A DNA stretch of 64,000 bases from Klebsiella sp. RHBSTW-00484 (lineage in GTDB: Bacteria; Pseudomonadota; Gammaproteobacteria; Enterobacterales; Enterobacteriaceae), in the NCBI RefSeq assembly GCF_013705725.1, contig NZ_CP055481.1:930001-994000 (forward strand), in the 5' to 3' direction. The notes beneath the pieces were generated by a model, which worked only from the letters and a program-made list of their open reading frames with translations, was not told where the DNA came from and did no database searches. Positions 1 to 8,751 of this stretch are shown one piece after another. Made by a program: the position numbers and the translations under genes. Position 1 is the first letter of the stretch; every line of letters begins with the position of its first letter.

Positions 1-176
1 GTTGCCATGTTTTACGGCAATGAGAGCAGAGATAGCGCTGATGTCCGGCAGTGCTTTTGCCGTTACGCACCACGCCTTCAGTAGCGGAGCAGGAAGGACA
101 TCTGATGGAAATGGAAGCCACGCAAGCACCTTAAAATCACCATCATACACTAAATCAGTAAGTTGGCAGCATTACC
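1..176 (-). mobile_element. insA: IS1 element, partial, cut by the window start (5' part of insA)
   Basis: On the minus strand this stretch matches, in near-identical form, the first 176 bases of the complete IS1 at 21931-22698. It includes the left inverted repeat, which ends at 176, and the first 40 codons of insA starting from a GTG at 121. The rest of the element lies beyond the window. Its inverted repeat points toward the stress-tolerance cargo, as does that of the other copy, so the two IS1 elements flank 177-21930 in opposite orientations. The abutting sequence at 177 onward shows no match to the flanks of the other IS1. Confidence 0.9.
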
Positions 177-204
177 AGAGACGGCATCTGATTAAAAAAT
201 AGCC

Positions 205-653
205 TTAACGTACAATAATTTTCGATATCCAAACTGACCCCATATAACCCGGCGTCATTTTTTTCCTGACGGCTTCGCGCGTATCTTCCGGACTCAGTCC
301 CGGGAAAACCGGTACCGTGGGGGTGTCTTCGGTAAAAAGGATCCGCTGACGGTCTTCCGCTGGCAGATTTTTCCAGGGAGTGTCGATGTCATACCCCAGC
401 GTCACCAGAATATCCCGCAGATTCTGTCCGTGCCAGGCCGGGGGCCAGGAAGCAATAGCCCTTTCACGGATACTAAGTGAAGGATCGGGCACCATCAGTG
501 TTTCAGTTACCTCATAGATATGGCCCAGACAATGGCAAGAAGGGCATGCCCCCTGCGGCGTGTTGGGAGAAAAATCCTCGGCATACAGCATCGGCTGTCC
601 GGCAAGATAAGCGCCCGCCCGTGAGTACATAGACGGCAGGCGAGCTGTGTTAC
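205..653 (-). pseudogene. UvrA-like excision nuclease ATPase, internal fragment
   Basis: The readable frame (205-630) encodes an internal segment of a UvrA-type protein, recognisable by LYAEDFSPNTPQGACPSC, a C-x2-C motif followed by a stretch on VTETLMVPDPSLSIRERAI, and the WHGQNLRDILVTLGYD segment. These resemble the plasmid- and island-borne UvrA paralogs rather than chromosomal UvrA. Both ends are missing. Sequence similarity stops near 236, where the frame runs into unrelated DNA. At the 5' side a second frame (about 631-653) continues as V-T-Q-L-A, which suggests a one-base loss near 630. UvrA family members are ABC ATPases that recognise DNA damage, but this fragment has no complete ATPase site and should be non-functional. 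Confidence 0.6.
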
Positions 654-1572
654 GCAGTCAGGTTCTGGAACTGCATAACATCAGCCATGGCTCTGCTGGC
701 GCAAGAAGTATCGCCATCATGGCAACCCTGAGAGACTTCAAAATGGGACGCTGGCTTGCTGGCAGGCTCATGAAAGAACTGGGGCTGGTGAGTTGTCAGC
801 AGCCTACCCACCGGTATAAACGTGGTGGTCATGAACACATCGTTATCCCGAATCACCTTGAGCGACAGTTCGCAGTGACAGAACCTACCAAGTGTGGTGT
901 GGCGATGTGACGTATAGTGTGCCCGGAGTTCAGGGCGAGCATGGACGCTCAAATGAACCACGAGTCTGTCTGGAATATTGAACCGGTAACTCACGATGAG
1001 AAACCCAACAATCCCACCGGGTGTGACGGTGGAGAACCTGAGCGGCAGTGACCTGCGGCATGCCCGCAGGGTGATGTAACCCGCTGACAACGGGGATTGA
1101 GGCGAGATCACTAAGCCGAGATGATCCTCAAGGTTAAGTACTGATAGGCTGAAGAACATGAACCCGTTAATCCGCCTCTGTGGGTTGAAAACGTCACCAC
1201 GGCCTACGTGATCTAACAGGCCGTGCAGGAGGAACTGGCAGTGATAAGTAAGCACCGCCGGTCGAAGGTGTTTTGACATGTATGCGAAACACCGGGGCAG
1301 CAGCGTCTATCACGCTCGCGTTGCTGACTTCTGCCGACTTGCGGCAAGCAAGGATAAAGAGTGCGACGGGCAGCCTCCTCAGTATGTCTGAGTCCAGGCA
1401 GGTAAACCGGGGAAGGTCAGCGACGGATGTTAAGGGGGCATGGCTCCGATGACGCGCTGGCTGGCGGAGCTTCCGTAGTAGTCCGCGATGGGGAAAGCCC
1501 ATTACATGGCGAAGGGAAGCAGTTTGAATGTGTTTGCGACGTGAATTAACTGACCTAACGAGGTGAAGACCT

Positions 1573-3096
1573 TTGATAATCAGCGAAATGCAACGCAAGC
1601 TTGCCACATGGGCAGCCACCGACCCGTCCCGACGGATTGAACGGCTGCTGCGTCTGATAACACAACCAGAATGGCTGGCTGAAGCCGCGCGGATCACGCT
1701 TTCATCAAAGGGGGCGCATACCCCCGGTGTTGATGGCGTGAACAAAACAATGCTACAGGCCAGACTGGCTGTTGAGCTGCAAATCCTCAGGGATGAATTA
1801 CTCTCAGGTCACTACCAGCCCTTGCCCGCCAGACGGGTTTACATCCCTAAAAGCAACGGCAAACTGCGACCACTGGGTATCCCCGCGTTGCGGGATCGTA
1901 TTGTTCAGCGGGCCATGCTGATGGCGATGGAGCCGATATGGGAAAGTGATTTTCATACACTCTCGTATGGCTTCCGGCCTGAACGCAGTGTCCACCACGC
2001 GATCCGCACGGTGAAATTACAGCTCACCGACTGCGGTGAAACACGGGGACGCTGGGTGATTGAAGGCGACCTGTCCAGTTACTTCGACACCGTACATCAT
2101 CGACTGCTGATGAAGGCCGTGCACCGCAGGATCAACGACGCACGTTTCATGACTCTGCTGTGGAAAACCATCAGGGCGGGACATATCGATGTCGGTCTCT
2201 TTCGGGCGGCCAGTGAAGGCGTGCCGCAAGGTGGCGTAATATCGCCGCTGCTGTCGAATATCATGTTGAATGAGTTCGATCAATACCTGCATGAGCGCTA
2301 CCTGAGCGGGAAAGCCAGAAAAGATCGGTGGTACTGGAATAACAGTATCCAGCGGGGCCGAAGTACGGCGGTCAGAGAAAACTGGCAGTGGAAACCCGCG
2401 GTGGCGTACTGCCGCTATGCCGATGATTTTGTCCTCATCGTCAAAGGCACCAAAGCACAGGCGGAAGCCATCAGGGAGGAGTGTCGGGGTGTGCTCGAAG
2501 GCATTCTGAAACTCAGGCTGAACATGGATAAGACTAAAATCACCCATGTTAATGACGGCTTTATCTTTCTGGGGCACAGGATCATTCGCAAACGCAGTCG
2601 TTATGGCGATATGCGAGTGGTCTCGACGATCCCGCAGGAGAAAGCCAGAAACTTCGCCGCATCGCTGACAGCACTGTTATCAGGCAACTACAGTGAAAGC
2701 AAAGTCGATATGGCTGAACAACTCAACCGAAAACTGAAAGGCTGGGCCGCGTTCTACCAGTTCGTTGATTTTAAGGCCAAAGTCTTCAGTTATATCGACC
2801 GTGTCGTGTTCTGGAAGCTGGCTCACTGGCTGGCCCGAAAATACCGTACAGGTATCGCCTCCCTGATGAGGGGGTGGTGTAAATCACCGAAACCGGGTCA
2901 GAGCAAAACGTGGGTTTTATTTGGTAAAACCAACCACGGGAAGCTCAACGGTGAAGTACTTTATCGGTTGGTGGGGCAAGGCAAGAAGCGGTTCCGCTGG
3001 CGTCTACCCGAAGGTAATCCCTATCTGAGGACGGAAACCGGAAACACGTATACATCGCGCTACACTGAAGTGGCAATGGCGTTCGCCAGCGTTTAA
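1573..3096 (+). CDS. ltrA: Group II intron-encoded reverse transcriptase/maturase
   Basis: This LtrA-type protein of about 507 residues splices its host intron and primes target-site reverse transcription. Visible RT landmarks are RLLRLITQPEWLAEA in the N-terminal region, RRVYIPKSNGKLRPLGIPAL (RT1/2), a palm with GDLSSYFDTVHH, GVPQGGVISPLLSNIMLN, and the catalytic YADD box in CRYADDFVLIVKG. A maturase (X) domain follows around LNRKLKGWAAFYQFVDFKAK. I see no HNH endonuclease motif at the C terminus. The annotated start is uncertain; ATG at 1588 (M-Q-R-K-L) is an alternative. The stop lies five bases before the domain V hairpin, the usual arrangement of an ORF in domain IV. The gene reads intact. 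Confidence 0.93.
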   Translation: MIISEMQRKLATWAATDPSRRIERLLRLITQPEWLAEAARITLSSKGAHTPGVDGVNKTMLQARLAVELQILRDELLSGHYQPLPARRVYIPKSNGKLRPLGIPALRDRIVQRAMLMAMEPIWESDFHTLSYGFRPERSVHHAIRTVKLQLTDCGETRGRWVIEGDLSSYFDTVHHRLLMKAVHRRINDARFMTLLWKTIRAGHIDVGLFRAASEGVPQGGVISPLLSNIMLNEFDQYLHERYLSGKARKDRWYWNNSIQRGRSTAVRENWQWKPAVAYCRYADDFVLIVKGTKAQAEAIREECRGVLEGILKLRLNMDKTKITHVNDGFIFLGHRIIRKRSRYGDMRVVSTIPQEKARNFAASLTALLSGNYSESKVDMAEQLNRKLKGWAAFYQFVDFKAKVFSYIDRVVFWKLAHWLARKYRTGIASLMRGWCKSPKPGQSKTWVLFGKTNHGKLNGEVLYRLVGQGKKRFRWRLPEGNPYLRTETGNTYTSRYTEVAMAFASV

Positions 3097-3101
3097 ATGG
3101 A

Positions 3102-3662
<561 letters not shown>

Positions 3663-3665
3663 TGA

Positions 3666-3828
3666 CCATATATGGACGCCCCGGGTGATGCAAGTACTAG
3701 TTCGATGCGGTTTGCGACCATATATCCGGCGTCGTTAGTAGGTTCAATGACCTGCGCCATGATGTTATCCGAGCCCTGTTTCCTAATCACTACACCGGTA
3801 TTTGATTACCCAGGTCAACTTCAGGCTG
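3666..3828. other. Short spacer between IS3-family and IS66-family remnants
   Basis: This 160-bp stretch has no convincing gene. It contains two copies of a GACCATATAT-like motif (3664-3673 and 3717-3726) about 50 bp apart. They may be traces of insertion-element ends, but no element could be named. Confidence 0.3.
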
Positions 3829-4153
3829 TTACAGGGACGGCAACCGTGTCAGCACATCCTTGAGATAGGCATACGGATCGTGCCCATTATTACGGGCCGA
3901 CTGGATCAAACTCATGATCGCAGCAGCGCGCTTGAGCATGCGAACCCACGCCGAGCATTTGAGAAGGCAACGGGATGAACGCTGGCTGGATAGCCGTGGT
4001 TTTGTGGGTAGGCAGCCGAATCCATTTGTGGTCGAGGTTGGCATTGAGGCTGTAGCCCAAGGCGATGTTTGCGATGGAGGCACCGGGTTCAGAACACTCC
4101 TGAATGACCTGAGCCTTGAAAGATTTGCTGTAGGTACGGCGCTGAGGGCGCAT
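3829..4153 (-). pseudogene. IS66-family element remnant: orfA start fused to transposase end
   Basis: Reading on the minus strand, 4153-3959 encodes the first 65 residues of an IS66-type accessory protein (TnpA/OrfA), beginning MRPQRRTYSKSFKAQVIQEC and containing the helix-turn-helix-like ASIANIALGYSLNANL. Directly after it, in another frame (about 3945-3829), comes the C terminus of the large IS66 transposase, AAAIMSLIQSARNNG then DPYAYLKDVLTRLP. TnpB and almost all of TnpC are missing, so about 2 kb has been deleted between the two ends. What is left is a non-autonomous remnant on the left border of the stress locus. Confidence 0.7.
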
Positions 4154-4164
4154 GGAAAATCCGC

Positions 4165-4431
4165 TTGATGGGCCATGGCCTTCGGAGGCGGTGTCGGGAA
4201 GGTGTGTTGGCCGGACGGATACTGTTGAACTACGTTGTCTGGGGCAACGGAAGTGTTTCGGCCCGACTCTGGAACGCGATCCGCAGCGACGACTGGGCAA
4301 TTCCGCACGTTGGCCTGAGCAGCCTCGGGGAAATCGTCGTCTGGGCGCGCCCAGACGAGTTTCCGCCAAGGAACATGCAGACGAGCAAGGGGCTGCGGGC
4401 ACTCGGCTACAACGTGAGGATCGGTGTTTGA
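4165..4431 (+). CDS. Small ORF upstream of the stress locus, possible partial gene
   Basis: An 88-codon frame with no good ribosome binding site and an unclear start. From about residue 30 it reads VSARLWNAIRSDD, then AIPHVGLSSLGEIV, and ends with ALGYNVRIGV. The spacing of S-x-R-x-x-N, the V-G-x-L segment and a C-terminal L-x-x-L-G-Y faintly recalls the C-terminal DNA-binding domain of RNA polymerase alpha, but this is only a visual impression. The first 20 residues overlap the upstream IS66 junction and are probably not native, so the gene may be truncated at its 5' end by that element. Confidence 0.35.
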   Translation: MMGHGLRRRCREGVLAGRILLNYVVWGNGSVSARLWNAIRSDDWAIPHVGLSSLGEIVVWARPDEFPPRNMQTSKGLRALGYNVRIGV

Positions 4432-4568
4432 TCGAGGCGCCTGTGGCACACGCAGGCTGAGGAGCCAGGCGCTGTCCATTGCCTGATCAGGCCGCCCCCC
4501 TGTGCCTTGCCTGAGCAGTTGACCTGCATCAATGGGGCGGGAGAACGCTGCACATTGACTCTTGACTC

Positions 4569-4596
4569 TTGAAGTTTTTCATAGTAGGTCTAATAT
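4569..4596 (+). promoter_or_regulatory. Candidate promoter of the heat-resistance locus
   Basis: TTGAAG (4569-4574) and TAATAT (4591-4596) are separated by 16 bases, a good sigma-70 layout, about 64 bases upstream of the first locus gene. The -35 box lies within CTTGAAG, which also fits the -35 element of heat-shock sigma-32 promoters, although no CCCCAT-type -10 is present. CTTGACT and CTTGAAG are direct near-repeats at 4561 and 4568. Confidence 0.5.
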
Positions 4597-4659
4597 TACA
4601 AAGTATTGCAAGGATATCCTTGGCCGGAACCGCAAAGCGACGCGATTGGAGAGGGTGAG

Positions 4660-4941
4660 ATGAAAGCGCACCTACAGGTGATTTTCACGCTCGATGAATT
4701 GGCTGCGTACTTGAAAGTCGGCAAGCGGACGCTTTATCGGCTCGCCGCACACGGGGAAATTCCGGCTTTCAAGGTGGGCGGGACGTGGCGGCTTCGTCAA
4801 AGTGAAATCGATCAGTGCATCAATGATCAGACCCGAGCCGGAGCAAAGAAGGAGGTGATGCGCAAGCGTGAACAGCAGAAGTCATCCGAGCAGCCCGTGT
4901 CGCCTGGGCGCACTGCCCGTCGCAGCAGGCAAAGGGCTTGA
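4660..4941 (+). CDS. Helix-turn-helix (excisionase/MerR-type) DNA-binding protein, first gene of the tLST
   Basis: A 93-residue protein. Residues about 8-50 form a winged-helix HTH of the excisionase/AlpA type: FTLDELAAYLKVGKRTLYRL followed by IPAFKVGGTWRLRQSEIDQ. The basic C-terminal tail (KKEVMRKREQQ and later RTARRSRQRA) may contact nucleic acid. The ATG at 4660 is preferred over the upstream frame because GGAGAGGG lies just before it and the homologous domain starts there. It precedes the first Hsp20 gene by 34 bases and is the presumed local regulator of the stress locus (orf1 in published LHR maps). Targets are not visible in the sequence. Confidence 0.82.
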   Translation: MKAHLQVIFTLDELAAYLKVGKRTLYRLAAHGEIPAFKVGGTWRLRQSEIDQCINDQTRAGAKKEVMRKREQQKSSEQPVSPGRTARRSRQRA

Positions 4942-4975
4942 GTAACTCGTTTTCCAATTTTTCTGGAGGTATGAC

Positions 4976-5545
4976 ATGGACATCGATTTCAAGAAGTTGG
5001 CTCCCTGGAACTGGTTCAAGAACGAGCAGCAAGAGCAGCAGACCGCCTCCTCCCTGCCGGTGCAGCGCAATGACCTGCCAGCGGCGAGCGGGCCAGTCAG
5101 CCCGATCCTGCAACTGCATCGGGAAATCGACCGGCTGTTCGATGACGCATTCCGGGGCTTCGGTTTTCCGGCGTTGAACATGCCGCAGTGGCCATCCGAT
5201 TGGTCGGGCATGCTGAAGCCGGCCCTGGACATCCAGGAAACCGACAAGCAGTACAAGATTGCCCTGGAAGTGCCCGGTGTCGAGGAGAAGGACATCCAGA
5301 TCACCCTCGACAACGACGTGCTGATGGTGCGTGGCGAGAAGCGCCAGGAACAGGAGAAGAAGGAAGGTGGCTTCCACCGTGTGGAGCGCTCCTACGGCAG
5401 CTTTCAGCGTGCCTTGAACCTGCCTGACGACGCCAACCAGGATTCGATCAAGGCATCGTTCAAGAACGGGGTGCTCACGGTCACGATCGACAAGCGCGAG
5501 GTCAGCGCGCCGAAGCAGGGACGCTCGATCCCGATCAACGGCTGA
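4976..5545 (+). CDS. shsp20: Small heat-shock protein, Hsp20/alpha-crystallin family (first copy)
   Basis: A 189-residue ATP-independent holdase that binds unfolding proteins in the cytosol and passes them to disaggregases. After a variable N-terminal arm rich in Gln (about 1-75), the alpha-crystallin domain runs from about 78 (LKPALDIQETDKQYKIALEV) to 178, with the conserved FKNGVLTVTIDK motif, the A-x-x-x-N-G-V-L-T-hallmark in slightly altered form. A Shine-Dalgarno TGGAGG precedes the ATG. It lies directly upstream of clpK, a pairing characteristic of heat-resistance loci. A second, shorter Hsp20 follows ftsH, so the locus has two non-identical holdases. Confidence 0.95.
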   Translation: MDIDFKKLAPWNWFKNEQQEQQTASSLPVQRNDLPAASGPVSPILQLHREIDRLFDDAFRGFGFPALNMPQWPSDWSGMLKPALDIQETDKQYKIALEVPGVEEKDIQITLDNDVLMVRGEKRQEQEKKEGGFHRVERSYGSFQRALNLPDDANQDSIKASFKNGVLTVTIDKREVSAPKQGRSIPING

Positions 5546-5650
5546 CGTCGCCGGCTCGTTCGTCACAAGAAAAACCCGGCCCGAGACGAGGTGTCGCGGC
5601 TCGCGATGCCTCGTCGCCTCAACCTTTTCAACCTTCTAAGGAGCATCAGC

Positions 5651-8500
5651 ATGGCCAGAAAACAATGCCAGGTCTGCGGCCAACCCGCCACCGTGCGGGT
5701 GGAAGCCAATCTCAACGGTCGTCACAGCACCATGCTGTTGTGCGACGACCATTACCGGCAATTAGTGCGCCAGCAAAAGCGCACCGTTTCGCCGCTGGAA
5801 GCCTTGTTCGGTTCGCGCAGCGGCCTGTTCGAGGACTTCCTCGGCAGTGACTTCTTCCGCATCGGCGACGACGCGACGCCAGTTGCCGCCGATACCGATG
5901 ACGTGGTCGATGCCTCGTTTGGCGAGCCCGCCGCCGCAGGTTCGGGTGCGCCGCGCCGTCGCGGCAGTGGGCTGGCCAGCCGCATCAGCGAACAGTCGGA
6001 AGCCTTGTTGCAGGAGGCCGCCAAACACGCTGCCGAATTTGGCCGCTCCGAGGTGGATACCGAACATCTGCTGCTGGCGCTGGCCGACAGCGACGTGGTC
6101 AAGACCATCCTGGGTCAGTTCAAGATCAAGGTCGATGACCTCAAGCGGCAGATCGAGTCTGAGGCCAAGCGCGGGGACAAGCCCTTCGAGGGCGAGATCG
6201 GCGTGTCGCCGCGCGTGAAGGATGCGCTCAGCCGCGCCTTCGTGGCCTCCAATGAACTCGGCCATTCTTATGTCGGTCCAGAGCATTTCCTGATCGGTCT
6301 GGCCGAGGAAGGCGAAGGGCTGGCCGCCAACCTGCTGCGCCGCTACGGCCTGACGCCGCAGGCGCTGCGCCAACAGGTCAGCAAGGTGGTCGGCAAGGGC
6401 GCCGAGGATGGACGCGCTGAGACGCCGACCAACACGCCAGAACTCGACAAGTACTCGCGCGACCTGACCAAGATGGCGCGCGACGGCAAGCTCGACCCGG
6501 TGATCGGCCGCGCGCAGGAGATCGAAACAACCATCGAGGTGCTGGCCCGGCGCAAGAAGAACAACCCGGTGCTGATCGGCGAGCCGGGTGTGGGCAAGAC
6601 CGCCATCGTCGAAGGGCTGGCGCAGCGCATGGTGGCGGGTGAAGTGCCCGAGACCTTGCGCGACAAGCGCCTGGTGGAACTCAACATCAACGCCATGGTG
6701 GCCGGCGCCAAATATCGCGGCGAGTTCGAGGAGCGCGTGCAGAAGGTGCTGAAGGAGGTGACCGAGCACCAGGGCGAGCTGATTTTGTTCATCGACGAGG
6801 TGCACACCATCGTCGGTGCCGGCCAGGGCGGTGGCGAAGGCGGGCTGGACGTGGCCAACGTGTTCAAACCGATGATGGCGCGCGGTGAACTCAACCTGAT
6901 CGGCGCCACGACGCTGAACGAGTACCAGAAATACATCGAGAAGGATGCCGCACTGGAGCGGCGCTTCCAGCCGGTGACGGTGCCCGAGCCGACGGTGGCC
7001 CAGGCCATCATGATTCTGCGCGGCCTGCGCGACACCTTCGAGGCGCACCACAAGGTCAGCATCTCCGAGGACGCGATCATCGCGGCGGCCGAGTTGTCCG
7101 ACCGCTACATCACGGCGCGCTTCCTGCCGGACAAGGCGATCGACCTGCTCGACCAGGCGGCCGCGCGCGTGAAGCTGTCGGCCACGGCCCGGCCGGTGGC
7201 CGTGCAGGAGCTGGAGTCCGAACTGCACCAGCTGCGGCGTGAACAGGATTACGTGGCCGCGCGCAAGCAGTACGACCAGGCCGCCGAGCTCGGCAAGCGC
7301 ATCGAAGCCAAGGAGGCCGAGCTCAAGAAGCTCGTCGAGGACTGGGAGCGGGAGCGGGCCTCCGGCAGTGCCGAGGTCAAGGCGGAACACGTGGCGCAGA
7401 TCGTCTCGCGCCTGACCGGCATCCCGGTCAACGAGTTGACGGTGGAAGAGCGCGAAAAGCTGCTGCACTTGGAACAACGGCTGCACGAGCGCCTGGTGGG
7501 ACAAGACGAGGCGGTCCGTGCCGTGGCCGATGCCGTGCGGCTGTCCCGCGCCGGCCTGCGCGAAGGCAGCAAACCGGTGGCTACCTTCCTGTTTCTGGGC
7601 CCGACCGGGGTGGGCAAGACCGAGCTAGCCAAGGCATTGGCCGAATCGATCTACGGCGATGAGCACGCCCTGTTGCGCATCGACATGTCGGAATATGGCG
7701 AACGCCATACCGTGGCGCGGCTGGTGGGCGCGCCTCCGGGCTATGTCGGTTACGACGAAGGCGGTCAGCTCACCGAGAAGGTGCGGCGCAAGCCCTACAG
7801 CGTGCTGCTGCTCGACGAGATCGAGAAGGCACACCCTGACGTCTACAACATCCTGCTGCAAGTGTTCGACGACGGTCGCCTCACCGACGGCAAGGGCCGG
7901 GTGGTGGATTTCACCAACACCATCATCATCGCCACGTCCAACCTGGGTTCGGACATCATCCAGCGACGGCTGAAGGCGCGTGGGGCGGCTGGCGAGGAGT
8001 ACGAAAAGACCAAGGCCGAGGTCATGGACGTGCTGCGCGGTCACTTCCGGCCCGAGTTCCTCAACCGCATCGACGAGATCATCGTCTTCCATGCGCTGGG
8101 CAAGGAGGAGATCCGCCACATCGTCGGCCTGCAGCTCGATCGCGTGGCGCGCAGCGCCGCCAGCCAGGGCGTGACGCTCACTTTCGATCAGACGCTGATC
8201 GACCATTTCGCGGAAGAAGGCTACAAGCCCGAGTTCGGTGCGCGTGAACTCAAGCGCCTGATCCGTAGCGAGCTGGAAACTGCGCTGGCGCGCGAGATGC
8301 TCGGTGGCGGCATCGGCAAGGGCGATCACGCCAGCGCACGCTGGGACGACAAGGCCGAACGCGTGGTGTTCGAACGAAAAGAGCCACCGCAGACCCCGGC
8401 CGAGCCGGAGCTGCCGGATGCCGCGAAGGCGACCGAGACGCCGCACGGCGACGCTGGCAAAGGCTCGCGCAAGAAGAAGTCGGCGAGCGACGCATCTTGA
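5651..8500 (+). CDS. clpK: ClpK/ClpG-type AAA+ disaggregase
   Basis: A 949-residue HSP100 protein that confers thermotolerance by pulling proteins out of aggregates. In order: an N-terminal zinc-binding-like module (C-x2-C near residue 6 and C-x2-H near 35), a Clp N-domain pair (about 105-240), AAA+ module 1 with Walker A GEPGVGKT at 310-317 and [10 protein letters not shown], a short middle domain, and AAA+ module 2 with GPTGVGKT at 650-657 and [20 protein letters not shown]. The C-terminal tail is long and charged, ending in [10 protein letters not shown] see no IGF/IGL-type loop for ClpP docking, consistent with an autonomous disaggregase. The ATG at 5651 is chosen because TAAGGAG precedes it and the zinc module starts there; an upstream in-frame ATG at 5591 lacks both. 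Confidence 0.95.
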   Translation: MARKQCQVCGQPATVRVEANLNGRHSTMLLCDDHYRQLVRQQKRTVSPLEALFGSRSGLFEDFLGSDFFRIGDDATPVAADTDDVVDASFGEPAAAGSGAPRRRGSGLASRISEQSEALLQEAAKHAAEFGRSEVDTEHLLLALADSDVVKTILGQFKIKVDDLKRQIESEAKRGDKPFEGEIGVSPRVKDALSRAFVASNELGHSYVGPEHFLIGLAEEGEGLAANLLRRYGLTPQALRQQVSKVVGKGAEDGRAETPTNTPELDKYSRDLTKMARDGKLDPVIGRAQEIETTIEVLARRKKNNPVLIGEPGVGKTAIVEGLAQRMVAGEVPETLRDKRLVELNINAMVAGAKYRGEFEERVQKVLKEVTEHQGELILFIDEVHTIVGAGQGGGEGGLDVANVFKPMMARGELNLIGATTLNEYQKYIEKDAALERRFQPVTVPEPTVAQAIMILRGLRDTFEAHHKVSISEDAIIAAAELSDRYITARFLPDKAIDLLDQAAARVKLSATARPVAVQELESELHQLRREQDYVAARKQYDQAAELGKRIEAKEAELKKLVEDWERERASGSAEVKAEHVAQIVSRLTGIPVNELTVEEREKLLHLEQRLHERLVGQDEAVRAVADAVRLSRAGLREGSKPVATFLFLGPTGVGKTELAKALAESIYGDEHALLRIDMSEYGERHTVARLVGAPPGYVGYDEGGQLTEKVRRKPYSVLLLDEIEKAHPDVYNILLQVFDDGRLTDGKGRVVDFTNTIIIATSNLGSDIIQRRLKARGAAGEEYEKTKAEVMDVLRGHFRPEFLNRIDEIIVFHALGKEEIRHIVGLQLDRVARSAASQGVTLTFDQTLIDHFAEEGYKPEFGARELKRLIRSELETALAREMLGGGIGKGDHASARWDDKAERVVFERKEPPQTPAEPELPDAAKATETPHGDAGKGSRKKKSASDAS

Positions 8501-8691
8501 TGGCGGGCGAGGCTGCCGTGTCCGACCCCATCGGCCTGGCATGGGCAGCCTCCCTGGCCTCGATCGCGGTGGCGGTCGTGGCCGCGGGTCACGCGGTCGT
8601 CTACAAACGTGATCCGCGGTCGGCCACGCCGTGGGGGCTGCTCATCAGCGGCGGCACTGCTCTCCCGCTCGCTGGCCATCCGTTTGCGTGA
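8500..8691 (+). CDS. Short membrane ORF between clpK and ftsH, resembles a cardiolipin-synthase N terminus
   Basis: A 63-residue frame whose ATG overlaps the clpK stop codon (TGATG), which suggests translational coupling. It has one hydrophobic segment (SLASIAVAVVAAGHAVV) followed by Y-K-R-D-P-R-S-A-T-x-W-G, a pattern like the N-terminal membrane region of phospholipase-D/cardiolipin synthases (K-R-D-P-R-x-x-x-x-W). The catalytic HKD domains are absent, so it is either a decayed remnant or a small membrane protein. Published heat-resistance loci also carry a small ORF of unclear function here. Confidence 0.5.
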   Translation: MAGEAAVSDPIGLAWAASLASIAVAVVAAGHAVVYKRDPRSATPWGLLISGGTALPLAGHPFA

Positions 8692-8751
8692 CGGTGCGGC
8701 CCGTCTGTTCACCTGATCCTCTGGCAACTCGACTTTCGAGGAACACGGCCC

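Noticed and set aside
650..1745. Minus-strand frames of 209 and 183 codons over the intron 5' half
   Set aside because: They cover the ribozyme domains of the group II intron, where RNA structure explains the sequence.
5762..7504. 580-codon frame antisense to clpK
   Set aside because: High GC in the AAA+ gene leaves the opposite strand stop-poor; there is no ribosome binding site or recognisable domain, while clpK has complete motifs.
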